A stretch of DNA of 64,000 bases from Gammaproteobacteria bacterium (GCA_018819175.1 JAHJQQ010000023.1:62001-126000); one strand, 5' to 3'. Shown: positions 36,757 through 47,580, counted from the stretch's first letter. Notes: generated by a model not told the origin, from the sequence alone. Made by a program: numbers and translations.

Positions 36757-37149
36757 TCAGACGCGAGTGACCCGGTTGACGTCTTGGATCTGTTCGTTGA
36801 GTGTCCAGTAATCGTAAATGATGCCCATCAGGAACAACCCACCGGTCAGCAGGTAGAGAATCGCCGTGGGCCATTTTTCCAGATAAAAACGGTGCGCGCC
36901 GAACAGACCCAGAAAAGTCAGCAGGATCCAGGCGAGACTGTAATCCTTAGGGCCTTCCTCAAAGCGCAGATCCGCCTTGTCGGCCATATCGGGGATCAGA
37001 AACAGATCCACAATCCAACCGATGAAGAACAACCCCAGAGTGAAAAAATACAGGGTCCCGCTCAACGAGCGCCCGAAATAGAATCGGTGCGCCCCCATAA
37101 AGCCGAAAATCCACAACACATAGCCGATGCCTTTGCTGTGCGTGCTCAT
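36757..37149 (-). CDS. TM2 domain membrane protein
   Basis: 130 residues from the Met at 37149. Two similar halves each have a hydrophobic pair with the block GFMGAHRFYFGRS and LGLFGAHRFYLEKW, the hallmark of TM2 domains, so the protein is a tandem TM2 pair with four helices. Function of TM2 proteins in bacteria is not established. Its start overlaps the end of the MASE1-GGDEF-EAL gene by four bases, suggesting coupled translation. Confidence 0.8.
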   Translation of the reverse strand: MSTHSKGIGYVLWIFGFMGAHRFYFGRSLSGTLYFFTLGLFFIGWIVDLFLIPDMADKADLRFEEGPKDYSLAWILLTFLGLFGAHRFYLEKWPTAILYLLTGGLFLMGIIYDYWTLNEQIQDVNRVTRV

Positions 37150-39704
37150 GCCATCGCAACCGCAGCCAGCTCGCAATCCACAGCCAGCTTCGGCTTACTG
37201 ATCAGATAACCCTGAATCTCGTCGCAACCAATGGATTTAAGATAGGCCAGCTGCCCCGGTGTCTCCACGCCTTCGGCGATAACCCGCAATTTCAGCCCCC
37301 GTGCCATGGCCACAATAGCGGTGACAATGGCCGCATCATCGGCGTCGTCCTGAATATCGCGCACAAAGGAACGGTCTATTTTGAGCTTGTTGATCGGAAA
37401 ACGCTTGAGATAGCTCAGACTGGAATAGCCAGTGCCGAAGTCGTCAATGGAAACCGTGATGCCGCGTCTGCTGAGCTGATCAAGCAACTCAACTGTCTCT
37501 GCCTCATGCCGCATCAGAACGCTTTCCGTCAACTCCAGCTCCAGCATGCTGGCATCTGCGCCAACCTCCTGCAGCACTGACTCGACGGTTTCCAGCAGAT
37601 TGCCGCGCCAGAATTGGCGCGCGGAGATATTCACGGCCATACGCAAATCGGCCGCGCCGGCATCGCGCCACGCCTTGCCCTGCTTGCAGGCCTCGCGCAA
37701 CACCCATTCCCCAATCGGCACAATCAGCCCGGTCTCTTCCGCTAACGGAATAAACTGATCCGGCGGCACCAGCCCTTGCACCGGGTCCTGCCAACGCACC
37801 AGCGCCTCCATGCCGATAACGCGCCCGGATTTGATATCGATCTGTGGCTGATAGTGCAGGACGAATTCCTGTCTCTCGAGCGCGCCACGCAGACTGTTCT
37901 CCATGACCAGCCTTTCATAGGCGTTGGCATTCATGCTGGTCGCGTAAAACCGGTAGACATTCCCGCCAGCCTGCTTCGCCTGATACATGGCGGTATCGGC
38001 GTTCTTCATCAATACCTGGGCGTTATCGCCATCCAATGGATAGATACTTATACCGATGCTGGGCGACACATGCAGCTTATATTCGCGCACGTCAAACGGC
38101 GCCGACATGGCCTTGATAACCTGACGTGCCGTCTGTGCCGCATCTTCCGGCTGCTTGATACCCGGGACTACGATGACAAATTCATCACCTCCCTGGCGCG
38201 CGACCGTATCGCCCTGCCGCACACAATCATGCAGACGCCGACCCACAGCCTGCAGCAGCTCATCACCGATTTCGTGTCCCAGGGTGTCATTGATGGTCTT
38301 GAATCGATCCAGATCCAGAAACAGCAAGGCCAGTTGCGGGGTGCTGCGCGGGGTCTGCAACAAGGCCTGTTCGAGTCGATCCTGCAGCAGCAGGCGGTTC
38401 GGCAAGTCGGTCAGGGCATCATGCTGGGCAAGATGACGAATCTGCTCTTCAGCCCGCTTGCGCTCCGTTACATCACGCGCCGAAACCATGATCAGACGCC
38501 GCGCGCCGATAGAGACCTCGGATGCGGCAATTTCGGTGGCAATCGCGGTCCCGTCGCGATGTCGGTAGTTGCATTCAATCAATGCATTCTGTGGACGCAC
38601 CAAAGCGCCCTCAATGACATCGACTATATCCGCTGAATCATCTGCCAATATGTCGCTGATGCGCAGGTTTCCGATATCAGTTCCAACCCGCCCCAACATA
38701 TTCAGTAATTTGGGATTGGCCTCGGTGAGCTGCCGAGTAGTGGCATCGAATATGAATATCCCGTCCGACGATTGCCGAATAAGAGACTGGTACTGCAACT
38801 GAGCGATAGCACGTTCCTGCAATGAGGCCGCCAGCACCAGGCCAGTCACGGCCACCGTATTGGCATACAGCCATAGCACCGTCAGCCGATCGACCATAAC
38901 CATATCGCCAAACGGCCCGCGACCCGTCAGCGTTGCGCCCAATGCCAGCAGGGTCACCAACAAGGTCGACAATGCGGCCCCACGCATACCGAAACGCAGC
39001 GCCGCCCAGACGATCAACGGGAAGGTTGTGAAGGCCAATGCACGCAAACCCAGCAACGGTTGGAGCAATTCACCGAACACCAAGGCATTAACCAGTAACA
39101 ACGCCAACGCCAACAATAGCGCCTCCGCCGCCTTGGACATCGACCACGTCAGCTCGGCACTACGCCACCACACCAGCAAGGCCGGCGCGAACACCAGATT
39201 ACCCATGGCGTCACCCATCCACCACACCCGCCAGACCGCAGCGAAATCGCCCCAGGTCACGATACCGCCGAAGCAAAGCGAGATAACACCCAGCGTTGCG
39301 CTGACCATGGTGCTGCAACCCGCGGCCAGGACAATCAGCGCAAATACACCGCGCACTCGATCCAGCGCAAAACCTTCGCCACCGGTATAGCGGCTCAATA
39401 AATAGGCACCAACAACGGCTTCCAGCGTATTACCGGTCGCAATACCGACAGCCGTATACAGCGGGACCGAAGTCAGCGCGTTGACGATAAAGGAACCCAA
39501 GGCAATGCCCGGCCAGAGTCGATAGCCGAAAATCATCAATGCCGCCAACGACAGGCCGGTCGGCGGCCAGATGAAGGTCACATTCTCGCCAACCACCGAT
39601 AAGGCCAGACCCAGTTTCGCTGTCAAGACGTACAGGATCGTCAACCCGGCAATCAGGCCCAGCGGGTAATTGGAAAACGAGGATTCGCGGTTGTTTGCCA
39701 TCAT
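37146..39704 (-). CDS. MASE1-PAS-GGDEF-EAL membrane signalling protein
   Basis: 852 residues. The N-terminal 300 form a MASE1 sensor with about eight membrane helices (LGLALSVVGENVTFIWPPTGLSLA). A PAS domain follows (about 310-425, SSDGIFIFDATTRQLTEAN), then a GGDEF domain with the motif intact near 505, and an EAL domain with intact EALVRW near 632, ELTESVLM, DDFGTGYSSLSYL and AEGVETPGQ. Both enzymatic halves look functional, so it may make and break c-di-GMP in response to a membrane signal. MASE1 is an integral membrane sensor of unknown ligand. It overlaps the TM2 gene. Confidence 0.94.
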   Translation of the reverse strand: MMANNRESSFSNYPLGLIAGLTILYVLTAKLGLALSVVGENVTFIWPPTGLSLAALMIFGYRLWPGIALGSFIVNALTSVPLYTAVGIATGNTLEAVVGAYLLSRYTGGEGFALDRVRGVFALIVLAAGCSTMVSATLGVISLCFGGIVTWGDFAAVWRVWWMGDAMGNLVFAPALLVWWRSAELTWSMSKAAEALLLALALLLVNALVFGELLQPLLGLRALAFTTFPLIVWAALRFGMRGAALSTLLVTLLALGATLTGRGPFGDMVMVDRLTVLWLYANTVAVTGLVLAASLQERAIAQLQYQSLIRQSSDGIFIFDATTRQLTEANPKLLNMLGRVGTDIGNLRISDILADDSADIVDVIEGALVRPQNALIECNYRHRDGTAIATEIAASEVSIGARRLIMVSARDVTERKRAEEQIRHLAQHDALTDLPNRLLLQDRLEQALLQTPRSTPQLALLFLDLDRFKTINDTLGHEIGDELLQAVGRRLHDCVRQGDTVARQGGDEFVIVVPGIKQPEDAAQTARQVIKAMSAPFDVREYKLHVSPSIGISIYPLDGDNAQVLMKNADTAMYQAKQAGGNVYRFYATSMNANAYERLVMENSLRGALERQEFVLHYQPQIDIKSGRVIGMEALVRWQDPVQGLVPPDQFIPLAEETGLIVPIGEWVLREACKQGKAWRDAGAADLRMAVNISARQFWRGNLLETVESVLQEVGADASMLELELTESVLMRHEAETVELLDQLSRRGITVSIDDFGTGYSSLSYLKRFPINKLKIDRSFVRDIQDDADDAAIVTAIVAMARGLKLRVIAEGVETPGQLAYLKSIGCDEIQGYLISKPKLAVDCELAAVAMA

Positions 39705-40037
39705 TCAACTACCATCACGATTCATGCCGACAGCCGACATCAGAGAGCAGTTAAGCGGGAACTGGAGTGGGATACGGCTCATGAACTATCAGTGGACCAC
39801 GTTTGGGAGATAGCGCGGAAATTCAGTACGCAAAGAATACCGCATACGTTCCCTGCATACGATGCTGGCGGGACAGAAATATCCTGGTCAAGTCCGCTCT
39901 GCCATGCAGCGCTATTCTGATGTCCATTGGAATCCTTGCATCAAATCGCCTGGATTTCGGCATGAACCGGAACGCCAGCCGATTAAATATTGCGGCGTAC
40001 CCAACTTGCTAAACACTGGCTATTAGGTAGCCGCAAG
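39705..40037. other. Intergenic region without recognisable feature
   Basis: This 333-base gap lies between the MASE1 protein gene and the convergently ending flavoprotein gene. I see no gene, long palindrome or terminator in it. A promoter for the MASE1 gene probably lies near its left end. Confidence 0.5.
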
Positions 40038-41285
40038 TCACACATCGCTTGCTAGCCACTGCTCCATACCCAAACCCGCCGCACGACCGAGGGCGAAGCA
40101 GGCCGTCAACAAATACCCGCCCGTTGGCGCTTCCCAGTCGAGCATTTCACCGGCACAAAACACTCCCGGCAGTGCACGCAACATGAACCGCTCATCGAGC
40201 GCCTCAAAAGCAACGCCGCCGGCGGTACTGATGGCCTCGTCCAATGGGCGCGGTGCCAACAACCGTATCGGCACGGCCTTGATAGCAGCCGCAAGCCGCT
40301 CCGGTTCCGAGAACACATCCGCAGCTGTCTGCTCGCGCAGCAGTACGGCCTTCACACCCTCAATACCGGCGCGCGTGCGTAAAAAATTGGCCATGGACTG
40401 CGAACCGCGCGGACGCGACAGATCCTTAGTCAGTCGCTGCAGATCACGGCCTGGCGCCAGATCGAGATGAATAAGGGCACTGCCCGTTGCGGCAATACTC
40501 TCGCGCAGCATTGCGGACAGGGCGTAAATCAGACTGCCTTCCAGGCCCGTCTCTGTCAGCACGAATTCACCCAGCTGCTGTTGCAGCCGCCCTTCCACAT
40601 CGGTGTGACTGATCGCCACGGATTTCACCGGCTGCCCGGCACAACGCGACCGAAGATAATCGCTCCAGCCAACGTCAAAGCCGCAATTCGCCGGTTGCAG
40701 CGGCGCAATCTCCACGCCCTTTGCCTCAAGCAACGCCACCCAGGCCGCATCCGAGCCAAGCCGCGCCCAACTGCCACCTCCCAGCGCGAGCAAAGTCGCA
40801 GCGGGCTGCACCTGGATTTCACCGTGCGGTGTAGCGAAGCGCAATGCGCCCTCGCTATCCCAACCCAACCAGCGGTGGCGCACATGCAGCCGCACGCCCG
40901 CCGTACGCAAGCGGTGCAACCAGGCGCGCAGTAGCGGCGCAGCCTTCATCTCGCGCGGAAACACCCGACCGGAACTACCGACGAAGGTCTCTATACCCAA
41001 CGCATGCACCCAGTCGCGCAACTCGGCCGGACCAAAACGTTCCAGCAACGGTTCAATTCTTGAGCGCCGACTGCCATAGCGCGCGACAAAATCTGTGAAG
41101 GGCTCCGCATGCGTGATATTCAGTCCACCCTTGCCTGCGAGCAGAAACTTGCGCCCGACCGACGGCATGGCGTCATAGATGTCCACAGGCACACCCGCCT
41201 GACTCAGCACTTCAGCGGCCATGAGTCCGGCGGGGCCAGCACCGATAATGGCGACCGAAGGCGATTGATGATCTGCGTTTGACAT
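40038..41285 (-). CDS. NAD(P)/FAD-dependent oxidoreductase (HI0933-like, TIGR03862 type)
   Basis: 415 residues. The FAD-binding motif GAGPAGLMAAEVLSQAG at 15-31 and the following VGRKFLLAGKGGLNITHAEP identify the HI0933/YhiN flavoprotein group; the C-terminal part has GVFCAGEMLDWEAPTGGYLL, which closes the FAD site. The physiological reaction is not known. It is likely soluble and is separate from neighbouring genes. The KGGLN in place of the GGRCN block is characteristic of the TIGR03862 branch, as far as I can tell by eye. Confidence 0.85.
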   Translation of the reverse strand: MSNADHQSPSVAIIGAGPAGLMAAEVLSQAGVPVDIYDAMPSVGRKFLLAGKGGLNITHAEPFTDFVARYGSRRSRIEPLLERFGPAELRDWVHALGIETFVGSSGRVFPREMKAAPLLRAWLHRLRTAGVRLHVRHRWLGWDSEGALRFATPHGEIQVQPAATLLALGGGSWARLGSDAAWVALLEAKGVEIAPLQPANCGFDVGWSDYLRSRCAGQPVKSVAISHTDVEGRLQQQLGEFVLTETGLEGSLIYALSAMLRESIAATGSALIHLDLAPGRDLQRLTKDLSRPRGSQSMANFLRTRAGIEGVKAVLLREQTAADVFSEPERLAAAIKAVPIRLLAPRPLDEAISTAGGVAFEALDERFMLRALPGVFCAGEMLDWEAPTGGYLLTACFALGRAAGLGMEQWLASDV

Positions 41286-41406
41286 GAATGGAACGGATTA
41301 TCCGGCGGCTGGCAGGGTTAATGCGGAACCCAGGCTATAAATCGAAAGCACAGGAGAATGCAGTTCGGGATTATAGCGCGCCGCAATCACTCACGTCTGG
41401 AACGGC

Positions 41407-42339
41407 TTAGAGAGGAAACTCACTCACCAGCGTTTGCACGATTTCGTGGGCATAACGCACCGGCAGCGAGAAATGGCCCTCGCCGGCGACTATTTTCAGC
41501 TGCGCAGCGGGAATCTGCCGGGCCAACCATTCGCTGTGCCTGTGCGGTACGACGCCATCGCGATCACCATGCCATAACTGTAATGACGCTATCTGCGCTA
41601 CGTCGAATCCCCAGCCGCCAACAGCAGCCTGCAGATCAGCAATACCGCCTCCTGCGCCGTGGCGGAAGGCCTCGCGCAGATTCTCGGTGAAAATCGCCTT
41701 GATCGCCGGCGGCTGCAGCGCAATGCGATCCACCTTGCGGTTGAGCCAGCACATCGCATCCACCGCCAGCCCGGGCGCCAGTCTCGCCGCAGCAGTCGCA
41801 ACATTGCCGTAGGTCAATTTCAGCAAAGCAGGGTCCCGCGCGGCCATGAAAAATCCGGCGCGCGAGATGAGGCCCATGACCCTGCGCAAATCGGTTTGCG
41901 AGATATCGCCCAGGCCACAGCAGATCGAGGTAGCACGAACCCGCGCGGGGAAGACACTGGCGCAGGCGAGTGCATAGGGCGCACCGCCGGAGATGCCAAT
42001 TACATAAAAACGCTCGAAGCCAAGCTGATCTGCAAGCGCGGCAATCACTTCTGTCCAGCGCCGATGTCGAGTGGATGACATAGCCGGCGGCATAGACTGC
42101 GACAGGCCGTAACCGGGACGTTCCGGTGCAATCAGATCCAGGTTCGCTGCACTGCAGGCCTGATGCAGTAACGCGCCTTCGCGCCGCGAACCGGGCAGCC
42201 CGTGAAAATAAAATGCCGGCACGCCACCGGCGCGACCATAACGCGCATAGCCGACGCGCATACCGTCGGGCAGCAGCAAGACACCGTCATTATTCATCTG
42301 CAGGCTCGACATATTCAGATCGCATTCCATGCATGGCAC
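41407..42339 (-). CDS. Alpha/beta hydrolase
   Basis: 310 residues. The fold is supported by AFYFHGLPGSRREGALL (oxyanion-loop HG), nucleophile elbow GISGGAPYALA, catalytic Asp in WHGDRDGVVPH, and His in VAGEGHFSLP; all three triad positions are there. The N-terminus could also start at Met 10 or 15. The substrate is unknown. It is divergent from the small helical gene at 42554 across 214 bases, which hold no obvious site. Confidence 0.87.
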   Translation of the reverse strand: MPCMECDLNMSSLQMNNDGVLLLPDGMRVGYARYGRAGGVPAFYFHGLPGSRREGALLHQACSAANLDLIAPERPGYGLSQSMPPAMSSTRHRRWTEVIAALADQLGFERFYVIGISGGAPYALACASVFPARVRATSICCGLGDISQTDLRRVMGLISRAGFFMAARDPALLKLTYGNVATAAARLAPGLAVDAMCWLNRKVDRIALQPPAIKAIFTENLREAFRHGAGGGIADLQAAVGGWGFDVAQIASLQLWHGDRDGVVPHRHSEWLARQIPAAQLKIVAGEGHFSLPVRYAHEIVQTLVSEFPL

Positions 42340-42553
42340 CGCGTCACTCTCAAAATGATCGGTTTATAAAATCGTCTGCGCTCTGTTCATTATCACTGAC
42401 GAAAACTATACCGTAATGCCTACAATAAGCCTGTTAAAACGCATTGCCATGCGTCCAACCATTCTGTAAAGTTGCGCGCGGCGTCGACTCGCAACAAAAC
42501 GACGTCTGATATGGGTCGTTAATAATTCCAATAAGCTGAGGAGATGATTCAAC

Positions 42554-43000
42554 ATGACGGACGCAGTCGTATACGAAGAGCTGAAGAAAAATTTAGAACT
42601 GTTACGTAACTTCATCATCAACAACGAAGTTGCACTTCGGTCTGGACTCGAATCCATGTCGACTGTGGTCCCGCAGGTTCGTCATCTGACCGGCAACATG
42701 GTCAGCATCATGGAGCAGTTCCGCACCACGCTGGACGGCGTCAAGTCCATCACTTACAGCGATATCGAGCTGCTGATGTCCTTCTCGGGTCACCTGCAAG
42801 GCTTCCTGAGCGGGAATCCCCTGCTGCCGGTCGAGCCGGAGCATCGCGCCGATCTGGTGAGCAATGCCCAACTGCTGTCCGGCCTGAACTCGCTGGCATC
42901 GATGCGTGAAGATCTGGTCCAGATCACCGAAGACATCATCTTCCAGGTGCGCGGACTGCGCCACGAGGATGCCAAGAAGGCACCGAACTGGGTTAACTGA
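42554..43000 (+). CDS. Helical protein of unknown function
   Basis: 148 residues, soluble and nearly all helical. It opens with DAVVYEELKKNLELLRNFI and has alternating hydrophobic helices through to QITEDIIFQVRGLR and ends NWVN. GAGGAG precedes the ATG. No enzymatic motif, signal peptide or membrane helix is visible. It does not resemble a family known to me. The following 272 bases contain no gene; they are GC-rich and without strong palindromes. Confidence 0.6.
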   Translation: MTDAVVYEELKKNLELLRNFIINNEVALRSGLESMSTVVPQVRHLTGNMVSIMEQFRTTLDGVKSITYSDIELLMSFSGHLQGFLSGNPLLPVEPEHRADLVSNAQLLSGLNSLASMREDLVQITEDIIFQVRGLRHEDAKKAPNWVN

Positions 43001-43272
43001 TCGACCGTTCCACCGGCATCAGGGGGCGGGTAACCGGTTTCACGACCATGCCAGACCGCGTTCGCCCGCCCTCTCCCCCCTCTCCCTCCCAGCTGAATAG
43101 CCACGCCTCATCGCGGTGAACCGTCCGCTTCCGCCACGCCCCGTCCGATTCTTTTTTTGCAGCCAGATGCTAGGATTACCGAACCGGTGTCTTCTGCACA
43201 CCAGACACTGGAGCAGTGCGGAGTCAGCCTGTTCCAGCCGTCCCTCAACTCATAAACTGAAATCACGCCACC

Positions 43273-46200
43273 ATGCACCAGGTCATCGCCCGCCTGTTCC
43301 ACAGCAAACTGACATTGATCGCTACCGTTACGCTGTTGGTCTATGCGCTACTGGGCTTTCTGCTGTTACCCTATTTGATTGAACGCTTCGTTCCCGTCTA
43401 TGCGCAGGAACAGCTTCAGCGTCAGGCCAGCGTCGGCAAGGTACATGTCAATCCCTTTCTGCTCAGCCTCGAGATCAGTGACTTCAGTTTGCAGGAGGCT
43501 GATGGACAACCCATCGCCACTGCGGCACACCTGCTTGTCAACTTCCAAACGACCAGTCTGTTCCGCTGGGCCTGGACCTTTGGTGACCTGACGATCACCG
43601 GACTGGATTTGCATTGGGCCATCGACGAGAACGGCCGCAGCAATCTCGGCAAACTGGCCGACGCCTTCCCGGCCGATGAAGACGCCGCGGAAACCCCGTC
43701 TGCACCGACACGCTTTCTGCTGCAGCACGCCCAACTCATCGATGGGAAACTAACCTACAGCGACGAATCGCTGACAACACCGGCCAGCACCACGCTCGCG
43801 CCGATCAATCTGGAACTGCACGACCTTTCGACGCTACCGGAGCAACGCAGCCCTTACGCCATTATCGCCACCTTGCCCGAAGGCGGCCGCCTGGTCTGGC
43901 ACGGCGAGATTTCCCTCGCGCCCATCAGTTCGGAAGGTGAGGTGTATATCAGTGGCTTCAAGCCCACTGCACACTGGTCCTTCCTGCAAGACCATCTGCG
44001 TTTAGCCACGCCCGAAGGCGTGCTCGAACTCTATACGCGTTACAACTATGCCTATACCGAAAGCCGGTCTCAGTTTGGGCTGCAAAATATTTTCTTCAAC
44101 GTGACAGATCTGAACCTGAGTGAAGCGGGAAAAAACGCCAGCCTGCTACATCTGGAAAGCTTTGCGGCCCGTGGCGGCAACTTCGATCTCGCACGCCGGG
44201 AACTGAGCTTCCCCAAGGTTGCTGTGCGCAACGGCCAGATCGCCGCAACAATTCTGCAGGACGGCAGCACGGATTGGGCACGCTTAGTCAAACCCACTCA
44301 AACAAGCAGCACGGATCAAAAGACACCCGCCTCCCAAACAGACGCCACGACACCTTGGCAGATCAGTCTCGATGCACTGCATTTTGAACGGCTGGGTATT
44401 CAGATAAAGGATCTGAGCCGGGGGCAACCCTTGGCTCTCGGCATCGAGAACCTGGATGCCCGCACGCAACTGACGACCTCAATTGGCGCCACAACCTCCA
44501 CGATTGCGGACAAACTCGACGTCCAGCTGGCGGATGTCGCACTCAAACAATCGGAATCAGAACCGTTGATTATGCTTGCCGACCTCAAGCTGTCCGGTGG
44601 ACGCGTAAATACCTCAAACCGCGAAATCACCGCACAGCAGCTGAGACTGCGCGGCGGCAACAGCAATCTCATATTCGACACACAGGGGAAACTCACGCTG
44701 ACTGAAGCCTTGAACACGACAGCTGTGAAGGCAGATAAAGATAGCGGCGCGGCCACTCCAGACGAGTCCGCCACCGACATGCGTTTGCGGCAGAAGCTTG
44801 CGGCATTCTGGAAACTGCGGCTGGAAAAACTCCATGTCGAGGATTTCCGTACCAGCTTCATTGATCAGCGCTACCAGCCCACACTGCGCTACGATCTTGA
44901 GGACTTTTCCGCATCCATCAAGCAGCTGGACAACAGTGGCACGCAAGCGGCCGACTTCGAGACTTCCGTGCGCATCGCACAAGGCGGCACTCTCAGCGCA
45001 TCTGGCACCTTCATGCCAGATGGCTCTCGCGTCTCAGCCGGCATCACGGCCGACAAGGTCAGCCTGAAACCACTCAAGTCGCTGATCGAACACTACACCA
45101 CCCTCACACTCCAATCGGGCGAAGCCTCGCTGGCAACGCAGCTATCAATCGAAAAAGACAAAAACAAACCCGCGTTACAGATCAGTGGTGCGGCTAATAT
45201 TGATAATCTGCTGCTCGACGAAACCCTCAGCGGCGATCGCTTTCTATCCTGGCAGTCGCTTGCGACCAAGGATCTTGATTTCAGCCTGTCACCCGATCAC
45301 CTGACGATCAAACAACTCAGGGTTGTTCAGCCGGGCGCGAAGATTCTGGTCTTCAAGGATCGCAGCCTGAATCTCGGCAAGATTATAAAGCAGGATAGCA
45401 GCGCCACTGACAAACAACCTGCGGCAGATGACAGCAGCTTCCCTGTCACTATCGAGCGCATACGCATCGAGAAAGGCAATATGGATTTTTCCGACCTGAG
45501 TCTGGTGTTGCCTTTCGCAGCAAAGATCGAGGATCTCAATGGATCGATCACCGGCATTTCACCTGAATCAGCAAGCCGCGCCAACATCAAACTTGAAGGG
45601 CGCGTCGATGAATACGGTTCGGTGCAAATTGATGGCGGATTGAGTCCTAATTCGCCCAAGCAATACACCGACATCCGTACCCAATTCCGCAATATCGAAA
45701 TGACGCCCTTATCGGCTTACACTGCAACCTTTGCCGGACGCAAGATTGCCTCGGGCAAATTGTCATTGGATCTCGAATACAACGTAAAGAACAACGAACT
45801 AAACAGCAATAACACCATCGTACTTGATCGCTTCACGCTGGGTGAACCCATCGACTCGCCGGACGCCCTCGACCTGCCGCTGGACCTTGCTATCGCCTTA
45901 CTCACCGACTCACAAGGCAAGATCAATACCGCTATCCCGGTCACGGGCAATGTGGATAGTCCGACATTCAGTTACAGCAAGGTCATCGGTCAGGCAATCA
46001 CAGGCGCGCTGGTGAAAATAGTCACCGCGCCGTTCCGCGCCCTGGGCGGTCTGCTCGGAGGTAGCTCAGAGAAACTCGATACCGTTAGCTTCGACGCGGG
46101 CGATGCAGCCATAAAGCCACCGCAAATCGAAATTCTCAAAAAGGTCGGTGAAGCACTGCAAAAACGCCCGCAGCTAGCATTGACGGTTTCCGGTCGCTAC

Positions 46201-46707
46201 GACCCACAATTGGATAGCACCGCACTGCGTGCTGACAGGGTACGTCGTGAACTGGCCGAGGGCCTGGGCATCGCACTCGACGCAGATGAAGATGCGCCTC
46301 CTGCCGCTGTCGATCAGGCCAAGACCCAACGCGAACTCGAAAAGCTGCTGGAAGCACGTGCCGGCAACAAGGCCACCGACAACTTCAAATCCAGTTACGA
46401 AAAAACCGCCGGCCGTGTCGCCGAACCGGTCAATCCGGCCCTGGCGCTGCTCGGCAAGGCCAGTCCGGATGTGGAATATTATCAGGCAATGTTCGACCAT
46501 CTGGTGCAACTGCAGCCATTGGATGATGCCGACCTGAGAGCACTTGCGCAGCGCCGCAGCGACAGCATTATTCAGACGCTGATAACGCAGGCAGGGTTGA
46601 CTGAAAATCGCGTTACGCCAGGGAAGATCGAGACCACGCGCGGCGATCAGAAGAATGGCATAGAGAGCAAACTTATCCTTAAAGCCGGCCCTGTGGCCAC
46701 ACCCTAG
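43273..46707 (+). CDS. DUF748 (AsmA-like) envelope protein
   Basis: 1144 residues. One N-terminal membrane helix (ATVTLLVYALLGFLLLPYL) anchors a very long, beta-rich periplasmic part. It contains repeated blocks of the DUF748 type, such as FLLSLEISDF-like starts and LNLSEAGKNASLLHLESF, similar to AsmA-family proteins that form long grooves for lipid movement between membranes. Near the C-terminus an OmpA-like segment (IEILKKVGEALQKRPQLALTVSGRYD) follows. A part in outer-membrane biogenesis is inferred from the family. It converges with the DUF3014 gene. Confidence 0.86.
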   Translation: MHQVIARLFHSKLTLIATVTLLVYALLGFLLLPYLIERFVPVYAQEQLQRQASVGKVHVNPFLLSLEISDFSLQEADGQPIATAAHLLVNFQTTSLFRWAWTFGDLTITGLDLHWAIDENGRSNLGKLADAFPADEDAAETPSAPTRFLLQHAQLIDGKLTYSDESLTTPASTTLAPINLELHDLSTLPEQRSPYAIIATLPEGGRLVWHGEISLAPISSEGEVYISGFKPTAHWSFLQDHLRLATPEGVLELYTRYNYAYTESRSQFGLQNIFFNVTDLNLSEAGKNASLLHLESFAARGGNFDLARRELSFPKVAVRNGQIAATILQDGSTDWARLVKPTQTSSTDQKTPASQTDATTPWQISLDALHFERLGIQIKDLSRGQPLALGIENLDARTQLTTSIGATTSTIADKLDVQLADVALKQSESEPLIMLADLKLSGGRVNTSNREITAQQLRLRGGNSNLIFDTQGKLTLTEALNTTAVKADKDSGAATPDESATDMRLRQKLAAFWKLRLEKLHVEDFRTSFIDQRYQPTLRYDLEDFSASIKQLDNSGTQAADFETSVRIAQGGTLSASGTFMPDGSRVSAGITADKVSLKPLKSLIEHYTTLTLQSGEASLATQLSIEKDKNKPALQISGAANIDNLLLDETLSGDRFLSWQSLATKDLDFSLSPDHLTIKQLRVVQPGAKILVFKDRSLNLGKIIKQDSSATDKQPAADDSSFPVTIERIRIEKGNMDFSDLSLVLPFAAKIEDLNGSITGISPESASRANIKLEGRVDEYGSVQIDGGLSPNSPKQYTDIRTQFRNIEMTPLSAYTATFAGRKIASGKLSLDLEYNVKNNELNSNNTIVLDRFTLGEPIDSPDALDLPLDLAIALLTDSQGKINTAIPVTGNVDSPTFSYSKVIGQAITGALVKIVTAPFRALGGLLGGSSEKLDTVSFDAGDAAIKPPQIEILKKVGEALQKRPQLALTVSGRYDPQLDSTALRADRVRRELAEGLGIALDADEDAPPAAVDQAKTQRELEKLLEARAGNKATDNFKSSYEKTAGRVAEPVNPALALLGKASPDVEYYQAMFDHLVQLQPLDDADLRALAQRRSDSIIQTLITQAGLTENRVTPGKIETTRGDQKNGIESKLILKAGPVATP

Positions 46708-46722
46708 CCACAGCCAAATCAG

Positions 46723-47580
46723 TTACTGCGGCGGCGACTCCTGCGTCAGCGCCTGACGCAGTTCACGCAGCTTTGATTTGACCTGCTCTGCATTGGTATT
46801 CCCCATACGCAATAGCACCTTCTGACCCGCAGACAGCGCCTGTAATTCAGGGTCTGCGTATTCATAGAACACCTTGGGCTGCACCAGGGGTATCGGCTCA
46901 TCTGGACTCGGCGTCATCAACAGATGGTCGATCACCTCGACCAGGCGATCATTGAAATATGCATCTGGCTGACCCAGTTCCGCATAGGCCTCCTGAAACA
47001 ACGGATAGAATCGCACATACAGCGCAGCCAGTTGCTGAGCGTCGATTCTCGTGACGAGTTGTACATAGGGCGCGTAACGCGCCGCATTGTCGGGACTGAT
47101 CACCCGCTCATCGCCCTCGCCCGTTATCAGAAACATGCCGGCTACAGGCTTAACCAGCAGATGCTGCTGAGGAAGTTTGCTGTTAGTTAAGTTGTCGACG
47201 GTCACCACGAAGCGCCGAATAACCTCATCAAGCCGAAATAAATCCGGCAGCCAGCTCTCACCAAACAGATTGGATAGCTTATCCGTCAGCACCGGACTGC
47301 TAGTATTGAGTGTCGGCAGCGGCTCCGGCGGTATCTCTGATTGTTGTTGCTCTGTCGCAGACTGCTCATCGGGCGACTCCACTGAAGCCACATCCGCATC
47401 CGGCGAGACAGCAGGTATCGGATAGCGTGGCTCGGATGGTTGATCCGGAGCAGGCATCACCGCGTCTATCGCGGGCGATACCACCGCACTATCTTTTTCT
47501 TGCTGCCACTGCCAGTAGGCAGCAGCACCCAGTAGCGCCACAAGCACAATAGTCAGCACGGGAAATAGATTATTCTTCAT
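46723..47580 (-). CDS. DUF3014 membrane-anchored protein
   Basis: 285 residues from the ATG at 47580; a frame to 47649 would add 23 residues without support. One N-terminal membrane helix (FPVLTIVLVALLGAAAYW) is followed by a Pro/Glu/Ser-rich linker of about 75 residues and a C-terminal domain of about 180 residues with LPDLFRLDEVIRRFVVTVDNL and QLAALYVRFYPLFQEAYAELG, typical of DUF3014. It is probably an inner-membrane protein facing the periplasm. Its function is unknown. Confidence 0.82.
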   Translation of the reverse strand: MKNNLFPVLTIVLVALLGAAAYWQWQQEKDSAVVSPAIDAVMPAPDQPSEPRYPIPAVSPDADVASVESPDEQSATEQQQSEIPPEPLPTLNTSSPVLTDKLSNLFGESWLPDLFRLDEVIRRFVVTVDNLTNSKLPQQHLLVKPVAGMFLITGEGDERVISPDNAARYAPYVQLVTRIDAQQLAALYVRFYPLFQEAYAELGQPDAYFNDRLVEVIDHLLMTPSPDEPIPLVQPKVFYEYADPELQALSAGQKVLLRMGNTNAEQVKSKLRELRQALTQESPPQ